Shown here in pieces: positions 44,112 to 53,500 of a DNA stretch of 55,253 nt. Position 1 is the stretch's first letter. Every line of letters begins with the position of its first letter. Under the pieces are notes generated by a model, which ran no database searches, had not been told where the DNA came from, and saw only the letters and a program-made list of their open reading frames with translations. The DNA is from Armatimonadota bacterium (lineage in GTDB: Bacteria > Armatimonadota > JAAZEB01), in NCBI GenBank assembly GCA_012512265.1, contig JAAZEM010000033.1, positions 1-55,253 of the forward strand. Direction: 5' to 3'. The position numbers and the translations under genes were made by a program.

Positions 44112-44151
44112 CTCCCGCGGCTAATATTGCTCTGGCCACGGGAGTTCTTTT
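44112..44151 (+). terminator. Terminator-like hairpin in the dedA leader
   Basis: CTCCCGCGG (44112-44120) pairs with CCACGGGAG (44136-44144), one mismatch, followed by TTCTTTT. No plus-strand gene ends before it for over 800 bases, so it probably terminates a leader RNA of dedA rather than an upstream gene. Confidence 0.6.
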
Positions 44152-44196
44152 GTGTACCGCCTGCGGAGGCGCCGCGGGCGATGGGAGGGCTCGCAT

Positions 44197-44823
44197 TTGG
44201 AAGCAATCCTGGCACCAATCGGCGCTTGGGTGGCCGATGTCATTCGCTCCATGAGCTATGCTGGTATCGCGCTCCTGATGGCCATTGAGAGCGCGTGTAT
44301 TCCTCTGCCCAGCGAGCTGATCATGCCCTTCTCTGGCTACCTGGTCTCAACAGGCGACTTCGACCTCCATTCCGCTTCGATTGCTGGCGCGGTGGGATGC
44401 GCCATTGGATCGGCCGTTGCCTACTGGGTCGGCGTCTGGGGAGGCCGTCCCTTCCTGGAGCGGTATGGTCGCTACGTCTTGATCCGACGTAAAGACCTGG
44501 ATATGGCGGATCGCTTCTTCGAGCGTTGGGGAATGTGGGCGGTCTTCATCAGCCGCCTGCTGCCGGTGATCCGCACCTTCATCTCGCTGCCCGCCGGGAT
44601 CAGCCGGATGCCGTTCATGCCCTTCTTGATCCTCTCCTTCGCCGGCTCGGTGCCCTGGTGCTACCTGTTGACCTACGTGGGAAAGGTACTTGGCGAGAAC
44701 TGGCAGAACATCCGTCACTACTTCCACGGCGCGGACCTGCTCATCGGCGCTTTCCTGCTGGTCGGGTTCGGGTTCTGGATCTGGCACCACTTCAAGCCGG
44801 AGCCGGAACAGGTCAAGAAGTAA
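44197..44823 (+). CDS. DedA family membrane protein
   Basis: A 208-residue membrane protein with the DedA features: ESACIPLPSELIMPFSGYL, AIGSAVAYWVGVWGGRPFLERYG and FISRLLPVIRTFISLPAG (the conserved F-x-R-x-x-P-x-x-R). DedA proteins flip lipid carriers (undecaprenyl phosphate) or maintain the proton gradient. TTG 44197 is preferred, with GGGAGGG 7 bases upstream; GTG 44152 lies right after the hairpin. Confidence 0.9.
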   Translation: MEAILAPIGAWVADVIRSMSYAGIALLMAIESACIPLPSELIMPFSGYLVSTGDFDLHSASIAGAVGCAIGSAVAYWVGVWGGRPFLERYGRYVLIRRKDLDMADRFFERWGMWAVFISRLLPVIRTFISLPAGISRMPFMPFLILSFAGSVPWCYLLTYVGKVLGENWQNIRHYFHGADLLIGAFLLVGFGFWIWHHFKPEPEQVKK

Positions 44824-44884
44824 GCTGCGTTGCCTGCCAGGCTCGCGGCCAGAGTTCAAAGCCACGCGAATCGCAAGGAGGAGT

Positions 44885-45733
44885 ATGCCGATGGCCGAGA
44901 TCCGACCGATGCGCGCCGAGGAGATCCCATTCGGCCTGGAGCTGTGCCGGATCGCCGGGTGGAACCAGCTGGTGGCTGACTGGGAGCGCCTGCTCGCGCT
45001 CGACCCCGAAGGCGTCTTCATTGCCGAGGAGCAGGGAACGCCGTGTGGCACGGCTAGCGCGGTCCGCTACGGCACGCGCTTGTCCTGGATCGGGATGGTG
45101 TTGGTCCACCCCGATTTCCGCCGGCGGGGGATCGGATCGGCGTTGATGGCGCACTGCATCCAGTACCTGCAACAGCACGGCGTGGAGAGCATCAAGCTGG
45201 ACGCCACCGACCAGGGCCGCCCCGTCTACCTAAAGCTTGGCTTCCGCGACGAGCGCCCCTGCTATCGGATGACAGGCGCCCGGCCAGATGGACTCCCATC
45301 CCACCCCGAGGTGCGCCCCATTGCCCCTGGGGATTGGCCGAAAATCGCGGAGATGGATCGCGCCGCGTTTGATGCGGACCGGCTCCCGCTGCTGCGCATC
45401 CTGCACGGCGAGGGGCCGTCGGCCGTGATTGAGCGCGGCGGCGAGCTTCAGGCCTACGGCTTCGCGCGCCTTGGGTTCAACGCTTCCTACCTGGGGCCGC
45501 TCGTCTCGCGCAACCCGGACGATGCGCGCGCCGTGGCCGAGACGCTTCTGGCGGCTCTCCCGGCAGGGAGCGTCTATTGGGACATCCTGCCGGACAACGC
45601 CGCGAGCCTGGCGCTCGTGGATTCGTACGGCTTCCAGGTCATCCGACAGCTGACCCGCATGGTCCTGGGCGCATCCACGGGCTCAGACGGCGTGGCCCAA
45701 ATCTACGGCGCGGCCAGTTTCGAGTTGGGGTGA
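44885..45733 (+). CDS. Two-domain GNAT acetyltransferase
   Basis: A 282-residue protein. The N-terminal GNAT domain has VLVHPDFRRRGIGSALMAHC (acetyl-CoA loop). The C-terminal part (from about residue 140) matches the YitH/Acetyltransf_18 type: GFARLGFNASYLGPLVS and NAASLALVDSYGF. Substrate unknown. AAGGAGGAG precedes ATG 44885. Confidence 0.88.
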   Translation: MPMAEIRPMRAEEIPFGLELCRIAGWNQLVADWERLLALDPEGVFIAEEQGTPCGTASAVRYGTRLSWIGMVLVHPDFRRRGIGSALMAHCIQYLQQHGVESIKLDATDQGRPVYLKLGFRDERPCYRMTGARPDGLPSHPEVRPIAPGDWPKIAEMDRAAFDADRLPLLRILHGEGPSAVIERGGELQAYGFARLGFNASYLGPLVSRNPDDARAVAETLLAALPAGSVYWDILPDNAASLALVDSYGFQVIRQLTRMVLGASTGSDGVAQIYGAASFELG

Positions 45734-45810
45734 CGCGATAGCGCGCCGGCGCCCCCTTCCAAGGAAGGAAAGACTGGCGAGCCCAGACCGCGCGTCCCCC
45801 AAGCACCGGC

Positions 45811-46620
45811 CTACACCGGCTCTTCCTCGTCTTCGTCTCCGTCGCGGAGCCTCTGTAGGACGTCGGAGAGGGTTTGGTTCTTGGACCGCCCGAGGGTGAC
45901 CAGGAGCAGATCCTTGCCCATCAGGAAGCACCAGACTCCGTTGCCCAGCATCCAGATCCGCTCGAAAAGCATCTCCCGGCCGCCCACGATCAACTGGCCG
46001 ACGCCCTGGACACCGCGCACGCTGAGTGCATCCAGGGTCAGGCGCAGGCCCAGGCCGGCGCTCATGCCGGCCAGGAGGGGAGCTGCCACGGCGCCATACA
46101 GTTCACGCCGGACGTTGAACCTGGCCTGGCTGTCATCGCCGCCCGCGGGCTCGCGCTCCAGGAGAAGGGAGCGCACCACTTTTTCGGCGCCCCACACGGG
46201 GATTCCACTCTGCGTGAGCCACCGGCCTCGCCCACTGGCACCGAGAAAGAGTACCTCCACGTCCGGGAAGAGGTAGCCGGCACCGAATCCGGTGAGCCCT
46301 GCTTTGATCTGGACGCCTGCTCGCGCGATCCGCGCCGCTGGCCGCTCCTTGATAAAGCGCAAGGCGGTTTCGGCGGCGGTTGCCGCCCGCTCGCGCGCTG
46401 CCTCGGCCCGCCGCTTTGCCGCCTCGACATGCTCGGAGACGCCGCACTTCTCGGAGGCATCTTCCAAGAGCCTCTTGCCCTCTTGCTTGGCCGCCCTCGC
46501 TGCTCGCCGGCCCTTCTCGTAGGATCCGCCCAGATGCTCCAGCAGCTTGCCCGCTGCTTCCCCCAGCCCGGCCGGGCGTGTCATCCAACTCCCGCTCTGT
46601 AGCCAGTCATCCAGACTCAT
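45811..46620 (-). CDS. Hypothetical protein with N-terminal coiled coil
   Basis: A 269-residue protein I do not recognise. Residues about 35-90 are charged and helical (EKGRRAARAAKQEGKRLLED; EAAKRRAEAARERAATAAE) and could form a coiled coil or membrane-surface helix. The middle has glycine-rich, weakly hydrophobic stretches (GVQIKAGLTGFGAGYLF, LYGAVAAPLLAGMSAGLGLRL), and the end is very acidic (DGDEDEEEPV). AGGAGGG precedes the ATG, so it is most likely a real gene. Neighbours give no hint of function. Confidence 0.7.
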   Translation of the reverse strand: MSLDDWLQSGSWMTRPAGLGEAAGKLLEHLGGSYEKGRRAARAAKQEGKRLLEDASEKCGVSEHVEAAKRRAEAARERAATAAETALRFIKERPAARIARAGVQIKAGLTGFGAGYLFPDVEVLFLGASGRGRWLTQSGIPVWGAEKVVRSLLLEREPAGGDDSQARFNVRRELYGAVAAPLLAGMSAGLGLRLTLDALSVRGVQGVGQLIVGGREMLFERIWMLGNGVWCFLMGKDLLLVTLGRSKNQTLSDVLQRLRDGDEDEEEPV

Positions 46621-46761
46621 GCGATAGCCCTCCTGGTTCCTTTACGCGGGATCGTCACAGCCGCGCGCGAGAGATGGGCACGGATACTCGCTCTCCACCC
46701 CTGAGGTCACTATACCCGCTTGATCATATTCGTACCTCGCGCGCTCGCGACCTATGATGAG

Positions 46762-46788
46762 GGCCCAGGACAAGACGCCCTGGGCCCC
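46762..46788 (-). terminator. Hairpin downstream of the Gfo/Idh gene
   Basis: GGGCCCAGG and CCTGGGCCC can form a 9-bp stem about 70-95 bases after the Gfo/Idh stop on the minus strand. No U-run; terminator role only probable. Confidence 0.45.
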
Positions 46789-46856
46789 ACGAGGGAATCC
46801 CTTCCGGATTCTCGGCATCACTCTCAGGCGACGCCGGAATAGGGTCACTCGATCCG

Positions 46857-47903
46857 TTACGCGATGGGCTCGCGGCGGCCGCTCTTGGCGGCGCGGTAAG
46901 CCGCTTCGGCGATCGCGAGGATCTGCAGGCCCTCTTCGAGCGTGTTCATCTGCGGCGCCTGCTTCTCCTCGATGCACCGGCTGAGGTACTCCACCTCGGC
47001 GGTGTAGGGGTTCACGGGCTCCGCGGTGACCTGTTGCGGCTTCACATCGGCGGAATCGCGCGCCTGCTGCGCGTCGTAGCCGCGGGCGTTCTCTTCGATG
47101 TAGGCGACCATGTTGCCGCCGGATCCCTGGCCAATGGTCCCCTCGGCCAGAATGCTTCCCCGGCTGCCATAGATCTCCAGGCGGCTCTGTACCGAGGAGT
47201 CCGGCACGCAGAAGAAGGCATCGACGAAGCCATGGGCGCCGCTCTCGAAGCGCAGCAGGGTGCTCGAGGCGTCATCGACCCCGTAGCTGAAGACGAGCGT
47301 ATCCGCCAACGCCGAGACTTCCTTCACATCGCCTGCGAACCAGCGCATCAGGTCATAGAGGTGCGTGGCCATATCGATCAACGCGCCGCCGCCGCCCAGC
47401 TTGGGATCTTGCCGCCAGGCGCCCGGGATCTCCGGATACCAGCAGGAGAGCTGCGCGCGCATCAGGACGACCTTCCCAAGCACGCCCGAGTCGATGATCT
47501 CCTTTGCCCGCTGGTGCAGGCTGTGGAACTTCATCATGTAGCCCTCAGTCGCGTAGACGCCCGCCTTCTTGCACGCCTCGATCATCTCGCGACCCTGGCC
47601 CGTGTTCATCGCCAGGGGCTTCTCCACCAGGATGTGCTTGCCTGCCGCGGCCGCCGCCATCACCTGCTCGGCATGCGCGAAAACAGGCGTGGCGATGTAA
47701 ACCGCATCGATCTCGCGATCGGCAAGCAGGTCGGCCACGGAGTCATAGCTGCGCGGGCAGCCATACTTCTCTTGCACCCGCTTGGTCACTTCCGGCACCT
47801 GGTCCATGACTGCCAGCAAGCGCGCATTCTTCGCCTCAAGCAGACCCGGTATCGTGCGACGGTCGGCTATCCCTCCACAACCGATAACACCCCAATTTAC
47901 CAT
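46857..47903 (-). CDS. Gfo/Idh/MocA family oxidoreductase
   Basis: A 348-residue NAD(P)-dependent dehydrogenase. WGVIGCGGIADR is the Rossmann loop, KHILVEKPLAMN holds the conserved EKP, and LGGGGALIDMATHLYDLMRWF the catalytic Asp/His region. Substrates are usually sugars or inositols. GAAGGAGGAT precedes the ATG. It could belong to the same sugar metabolism as the DegT cluster, but it lies 37 kb away. Confidence 0.9.
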   Translation of the reverse strand: MVNWGVIGCGGIADRRTIPGLLEAKNARLLAVMDQVPEVTKRVQEKYGCPRSYDSVADLLADREIDAVYIATPVFAHAEQVMAAAAAGKHILVEKPLAMNTGQGREMIEACKKAGVYATEGYMMKFHSLHQRAKEIIDSGVLGKVVLMRAQLSCWYPEIPGAWRQDPKLGGGGALIDMATHLYDLMRWFAGDVKEVSALADTLVFSYGVDDASSTLLRFESGAHGFVDAFFCVPDSSVQSRLEIYGSRGSILAEGTIGQGSGGNMVAYIEENARGYDAQQARDSADVKPQQVTAEPVNPYTAEVEYLSRCIEEKQAPQMNTLEEGLQILAIAEAAYRAAKSGRREPIA

Positions 47904-48100
47904 GGCAGATCCTCCTTCTTGGGCAGGGCAAACGCGAAGTGGAAACGGAATGGCAGATCAAAGACTGCAACTTGCCAGAGCCCGCCCGCGAGAGAGGGCT
48001 CCAACGGCCCGCGCCACCCTTCGGCCCCTGGGCCGGCACGGCCCTCTACTTCAGAGCGGTTCGGCGTCTCCCCCGCCGCATCCTTCCTGATTTCACGGAC

Positions 48101-49330
48101 CTACACCGATTCGCCGGCAATCCGCCCGGTCGTGAAGGCGGCCTGCAGGTTGTAGCCCCCGGTGTAGCCATCCACATCGATCACCTCGCCGGTCAGGTAG
48201 AGGCCGTCCACCACGCGTGAGGCCATCGTCCGTGCGTCGATCTCGTGGGTGGAGACACCGCCAGCGGTGACAATCGCCTCGGCCAGGGGCCGGGGGCGCG
48301 TTACGGTGAGCATCAGCCCCTTGAGAACGCGCACGAGCGCGTGTCGCTGCTTGCGCGTCACTTGATGGACGGGCAGATCCTCGGGCAGGCCCGCCACATG
48401 GAGGACAACCGGGATGAGCGCCCGCGGGAGCAGCTTGTCGAGGGCATTGCCGATCTGCCGGCGGATCGCTTCGTGGAAGTCACGCTGCACGCGCGCGTCC
48501 AGCACCTCCTCCGTGAGCGCCGGCTTGAGATCGATGCGCAACCGGCATCCGGTGCATCCGACCAGATGCCGACTCGCGCTCAAGACAAGCGGGCCTGAGA
48601 CGCCAAAGTGCGTGAAAAGCATCTCTCCGCGCTCGTGCCAGAGAATCTTCCCTTCTGGCGAGAGGGCATAGAGATCGACGTTTTTCAGGGTGAGCCCAGC
48701 GAGTGGCGGCACCCACGCCTCGGCGACCTCCAGCGGCACCAGCGAGGGCCGGATCGGCTCGATGGTGTGGCCCACTTCACACGCCATGCAATAGCCATCC
48801 CCCGTCGAGCCGGTGCCCGGATAAGAGGCGCCTCCGGTGGCCAGTATCACCGCGGCCGCCGAAAGCTCCGTCCCATTTCGCAGTTGTACCCCCCGGATCG
48901 CCCCGGCCTCCACCAGAAGCCGGCTCACTGGGCTCTCCTTCCAGACTTCCACGTGCCCTGCCCGGAGAAACCGCTCCAGTGCCGTCACGACATCGGCCGC
49001 CTCGTCGCTGGCAGGGAAGACGCGGTTCCCGCGCTCGACCTTCGTCTCGAGCCCCCAGGCCGTGAAAAACGCGATCAGATCCTCCGGACCAAAGCGGTAG
49101 AAAGCAGAGCGCAGGAATCGCCCGTTGCCGGGGAGATGCTCCACCAGTCCCTCCACATCGGTGAGGTTGGTCAGGTTGCACCGGCCCTTGCCCGTGATCC
49201 GCAGCTTCCGGCCGAGTGACCGGTTTTTCTCCAGCAGGAGCACCCGATGCCCGCGTTCGGCCGCCGTGCCCGCGGCCATCATCCCCGAAGCCCCACCCCC
49301 AACCACGATCACCCGCTCCTGCTCCGCCAT
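48101..49330 (-). CDS. HI0933/BaiN-type NAD(P)/FAD-dependent oxidoreductase
   Basis: A 409-residue flavoprotein: VIVVGGGASGMMAAGTAAERG (FAD loop), RKLRITGKGRCNLTN, TGGASYPGTGSTGDGY and TAGGVSTHEIDARTM, then VVDGLYLTGEVIDVDGYTGGYN. These define the HI0933 family, whose BaiN member reduces bile acids; general role unknown. Confidence 0.92.
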   Translation of the reverse strand: MAEQERVIVVGGGASGMMAAGTAAERGHRVLLLEKNRSLGRKLRITGKGRCNLTNLTDVEGLVEHLPGNGRFLRSAFYRFGPEDLIAFFTAWGLETKVERGNRVFPASDEAADVVTALERFLRAGHVEVWKESPVSRLLVEAGAIRGVQLRNGTELSAAAVILATGGASYPGTGSTGDGYCMACEVGHTIEPIRPSLVPLEVAEAWVPPLAGLTLKNVDLYALSPEGKILWHERGEMLFTHFGVSGPLVLSASRHLVGCTGCRLRIDLKPALTEEVLDARVQRDFHEAIRRQIGNALDKLLPRALIPVVLHVAGLPEDLPVHQVTRKQRHALVRVLKGLMLTVTRPRPLAEAIVTAGGVSTHEIDARTMASRVVDGLYLTGEVIDVDGYTGGYNLQAAFTTGRIAGESV

Positions 49331-49434
49331 CTTCCCTGCTCGCTCCTCTCGCTCTCTTCTCTCAATCCCGGCATATATACAGTTCGGCCGGCAGGATCTT
49401 CCCCCCTCTCCCGGGGAATCATGTGAGTAAGGAG

Positions 49435-49950
49435 ATGAGCAGCGCGCGAATGAGCGGAGCGAGAAAAGAGGGCGACACGGTCGGGAACGCGCCGGCCCAG
49501 GTTGTCGGTATCCACGCCGGGGCGAGCGCGTTTCGGGCGTGGATCACCGCTCGGGGAGTGAGCCGCCTGGAGTTCGCGGAGGCGCCGGCGGAAGCGCCCC
49601 TCCCCCCGCTCGCCATCCAACTCGCGACGCAACTCGAGGAGTATCTCGCGGGCCAGCGCACGCGCTTCGACGTGCCGCTGGACCTCTCGGCCTGCCCGGT
49701 CTTTCAACGCCGGATCCTGGAGGCGTGCGCGCGCGTGCCCGCTGGCGCGACGGTGACCTATGCGGAACTAGCCGCGCAAGCCGGTTATCCCGGCGCGGCG
49801 CGCGCCGCCGGCTCGGCGCTGGCGCGCAACCCGGTGCCGCTGCTGATCCCATGCCATCGCGTGGTGCGCGCCGATGGAGGCCTGGGCGGCTATCTGGCCG
49901 GCCTGGCGTGGAAGCGGCGCCTTCTGGCACTTGAGGGAGTCTTGCTTTGA
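49435..49950 (+). CDS. ogt: Methylated-DNA-protein-cysteine methyltransferase
   Basis: A ~171-residue suicide DNA-repair protein. VPAGATVTYAELAAQAGYPGAARAAG is the helix-turn-helix arginine-finger part and IPCHRVV holds the alkyl-accepting Cys140. It takes O6-methyl from guanine. Starts at GTG 49423, ATG 49435 and ATG 49450 are possible; AAGGAG lies directly before 49435. The N-terminal domain is poorly conserved, as usual for this family. Confidence 0.92.
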   Translation: MSSARMSGARKEGDTVGNAPAQVVGIHAGASAFRAWITARGVSRLEFAEAPAEAPLPPLAIQLATQLEEYLAGQRTRFDVPLDLSACPVFQRRILEACARVPAGATVTYAELAAQAGYPGAARAAGSALARNPVPLLIPCHRVVRADGGLGGYLAGLAWKRRLLALEGVLL

Positions 49951-50333
49951 TCAAAGGCATTATCATTCGGTTGCTCGTAGGGGCCGTTGCCCTCTGGATT
50001 ACCAGCCTCCTGGCGCAGCAACTTGGCCTGCCGCTCGAGATTGGCAGCGCGGGCGGGGCGGTGCTCGCTGTGATCGCGCTCTCGTTCGTCAACGCCGTCA
50101 TCCGACCGGTGGTGAGCTTCTTCGCCATGCCCCTGCGCTGCATGACCTTCGGCCTCATCGGCATTGTGATCAACGCGCTCCTCTTCCTGCTGGTCGGCCA
50201 GCTCGGGATCGAGGGGTTCCGCGTTGGGGCTCCTGGGCAACCGCTTCAGACCTTCCTTGCCGCGCTTTTCGGCTCCGTGGTGATGGGAATCGTGAGCGCG
50301 CTCCTGAACGCCTTCGTCCGTCCTCTCCGCTGA
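49947..50333 (+). CDS. Phage holin family 4-like (YvlD-type) small membrane protein
   Basis: A 128-residue protein with four membrane segments (IIIRLLVGAVALWI, AVLAVIALSFVNAVI, FGLIGIVINALLFLLV, FGSVVMGIVSALLNAF) and the NAVIRPVVSFF ... NAFVRP repeats of the YvlD/holin-4 superfamily. Despite the name these are chromosomal membrane proteins of unknown role. TTG 49947 overlaps the previous stop (TTGA) with GAGGGAG upstream. Confidence 0.85.
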   Translation: MIKGIIIRLLVGAVALWITSLLAQQLGLPLEIGSAGGAVLAVIALSFVNAVIRPVVSFFAMPLRCMTFGLIGIVINALLFLLVGQLGIEGFRVGAPGQPLQTFLAALFGSVVMGIVSALLNAFVRPLR

Positions 50334-50506
50334 GCCCCTGCCACGGGGGCACCATACTCTCCATCGCGCATCGTCCCGCTCCAGATAGCGCGCGCTACGT
50401 GGGCAGGTATCCTGCCTCCGTGAGAGTTTGTATCGTCCGGCCCTTCCCATGAGGAGGGATCCACCCATTGCGCGCATGAACTAAGCCGAGACCGGGTATC
50501 ACCGCC

Positions 50507-53500
50507 ATGATCCAGGACCCCCGGGAGGCCGACGAGATGCGGGAATCCGAAGACGGGAGGATCCCGACTGAACATCGCCATAGACTGCTGGAGACGCTCC
50601 TGTTGTTGGTGCAGCAATGCGCCGTCGCCAAATCCCTCGCCGAGGTTGCCGATAGCACAGCGGATCTGCTGCGCTCGCTTTTCTCCGCGGCGGCGGCCCA
50701 TGTGATGCTCCGGCGCGAGGAGAGCGGCCTGCTGGAGACCTTCGCCTACTCCGGCGTTGGTCGTGAGGTAATCAACACGCGGAAGCTGGCGCTGAATGAG
50801 GGGATCGCGGGCGTAGTGCTGACGCAGTCCAAACCGGTCTACGTGGCCGACATCGGCTCCGATCCCCGCTGGGAGTGGCGAGATGAGCTGCGCGCAGCCG
50901 GGCTGGAGAGCGCGTTTCTGGCGCCTCTCATCCTCGACACGGAGCCGGTAGGCATGCTTGAGGTGTACAACCCTGCGATGCCGCCACAGGGCCCAAGCCC
51001 GGAAGACGAGAGCGTGCTCATGGCCTTCGCCGCGCACGCCGCCGGGGCCCTTCGCGTGGTCCAGGCGCGCCAGCGAGCGCAGGATGAGAGCGACCGCTTG
51101 CGGGTCGTGCTCGATAGCATCCCTCTGCCTGCGCTCGTCATCGACGGTGCCGACCTCGCCCATGCGACCATCGAGCTGCAAAACCGGGCTTCGCGCGAAG
51201 CAGCGGGGATGGCCCTTGCGCCCGGCACCCCGGTCCAAGAATTGAGCACTCTCTATGCCATCTACCCGGCGGACTGCACACGCCCCTACGCCCTGGAAGA
51301 GATCCCCGCCCTGCGTGCCCTCCAGCGCGGCGAGGTGATCTATCAGGAGGAGGTTCACATCCGCCTGCCCGGTGACCGGTGGCTTGTGGGCCTGGCATCC
51401 GCAGCGCCTATGCGCCGCGGGGGCAAGGTGACGGGCGCCGTCGTCGTCTTTGAAGATATCACACACCGCGTCAGGGAGGAGGAGAAGGTACGCCGCCGCT
51501 ATGACCAGCTGCGCGTGATCTACGATACGGCCACAGCCGTCAGCGAGGCCGAGGATCTGGCGCAGATTTACGAGAAGGCGCTTGACGGTCTCACCCGCGC
51601 TTTGGGAACTGACCGCGCCTCGCTCCTGCTGCTGGATGCCGATCAGGTGATGCGCTTCAAGGCGTGGCGGGGCCTCTCGGAAGAGTACCGCAAAGCTGTC
51701 GAAGGTCACACGCCTTGGCCACCTGATGTTCAGGACCCCCGCCCCGTGCTCATCGCCGACGTGGCGAGGGCGCCCGAATCCACTCCACTTCCCGAGGTGC
51801 TCCAGACGGAAGGTATTCGTGCGATCGCGTTCATTCCGCTCGTCCACCACCACCGGCTGGTAGGGAAGCTGATGGTCTACTACGGCGAGCCGCACGTGTT
51901 CACCGATGAGGAGGTACAGGTAGCCCAGACCATCGCCTACCACATCGCGTATGCCATTGAGCGCCATCGCACAACCGAATCCCTCCGACTGAGCGAGAGC
52001 CGCTACCGGATGCTGATGGAGCAGGCGTCGGATCCGATCGCGGTGTTGGATGCGGAGGGACAGATCCTCGCGGCCAACGCGCGCACCGCGGAGACCACCG
52101 GCTATACGCGCGAGGAGTTGGTGGGGATGAATGTCACCCACTTATTCGTGCCTTCGGAACTGTCCGAACACCCCTTGCATCTGCCCGAGCTCCGCGCCGG
52201 CAAGACGGTGGTGACTGAGCGTCAGGTCCGCACCAAAGATGGTTCCATTCGCATCGCTGAGGTCAGCGCCAGGCTCCTGCCAGATGGCCGGATACAGGCG
52301 ATCGCGCGCGACATTACGGAGCGGAAGCGCGACGCCATCGCCCAGCGTTTCCTGGCGGAGGCAAGCCGATTACTCGCCTCTTCGCTCGACTATGAGACAA
52401 CGCTCTCGCAAGTGGCCCGCCTGGCCGTGCCCGGCCTCGGGGACTGGTGCTTCGTCTATATCTTCGACTCCGGGCTGGAGCGCACCGAAGTGGCCACTGC
52501 GGATCCGGCAGACGAGGCGCTGGCCAAAAAGCTCGTAGGCTTCCCGCCCCCTACGCTCAAGGCTGTCTGCGAGGCCCTGCCGGACCTGTGCGCTGGCGAG
52601 GCACATCTCTTCGAGAGCGTGCATCCCGATGTGCTGGCAGCCATCGCCCGGTCGCCCGAGCACCTTGAGCAGATGCGGGCACTTGGCGCGCACTCGGCGA
52701 TGCTGGTGCCGATGGAGGTGCGGGGACGGGTACTCGGCGCGATCAACATCGTCTCCACCCGGTCGGCGAGACGGTATACGCACCGCGACCTGACGCAGGC
52801 CATGGAGCTGGGCCGCCGTGCGGCCCTGGCCATCGAGAACGCGCGCCTCTATCGTGAGGCACAGGATGCCAACCGCGCCAAGGATCACTTCATCACGGTT
52901 ATTTCGCACGAGTTGCGCAACCCCCTCGCCCCGATCCTGGCAGGCGTCGATATGCTGCGCCACCTTGTGACCGAGGATGGGCGGTTGCGCCGCACCCTCG
53001 AGATCATCGACCGCAACGCCCGCCTGCAGGCGCGCCTGGTCAATGACCTGCTGGATCTCTCGCGGGTGGCACGTGGCAAGATCGAGCTTCGCTGCGTCCC
53101 GGTTGCCCTCGACACCATCGTGCGCTCGGCAATTCAGGGCCAGCAATCCGATCTGGCGGATGCCCGGCTGTCACTGCACGTCGATCTGCAGAGCGGGCTC
53201 TGGGTGAACGGCGACGCCGACCGGCTGCAGCAAGTGGTGATGAATCTCCTCTCCAACGCGATCAAGTTCACTCCGGCTGGGGGCGAAATCCGGGTGTCGT
53301 GCCGGGCGCAGGATCCCGGGCACGCGCGGATCGTGGTTGAGGATACCGGGATCGGCATCGCGCCGGAGCAGCTTCCCCGCCTCTTCCGCATGTTCGAGCA
53401 GGGGAAAATGGACAAGCACAAGGGTGCCGGAATGGGGATCGGCCTGGCCCTGGTGAAGGCGCTCGTGGAGAGGCATGGAGGAAGCGTCACGGCCGAGAGT

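Larger units (their letters stand above)
43694..44196. other. Repeat-rich leader upstream of dedA
   Basis: 503 bases without a convincing gene. It holds the GCGCGGAGC palindrome (43766-43788), an AAGCCC/GGGGCT-type hairpin near 43798, the second copy of the 21-base repeat (43950-43970), two similar GAGACTGCC-containing segments (near 43720 and 43970), and the terminator-like hairpin at 44112. I could not match it to a known riboswitch. Confidence 0.6.

Noticed and set aside
43980-44151. yybP-ykoY manganese riboswitch before dedA
   Set aside because: Conserved loops of that aptamer could not be found by eye.
49947-50333. Prophage holin
   Set aside because: The holin-4-like family is also a common chromosomal membrane protein (YvlD-type); no phage gene is nearby.
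50246-52141. 631-codon minus-strand frame opposite the histidine kinase
   Set aside because: Same GC-driven shadow effect; the plus strand has clear GAF/PAS/HisKA motifs.
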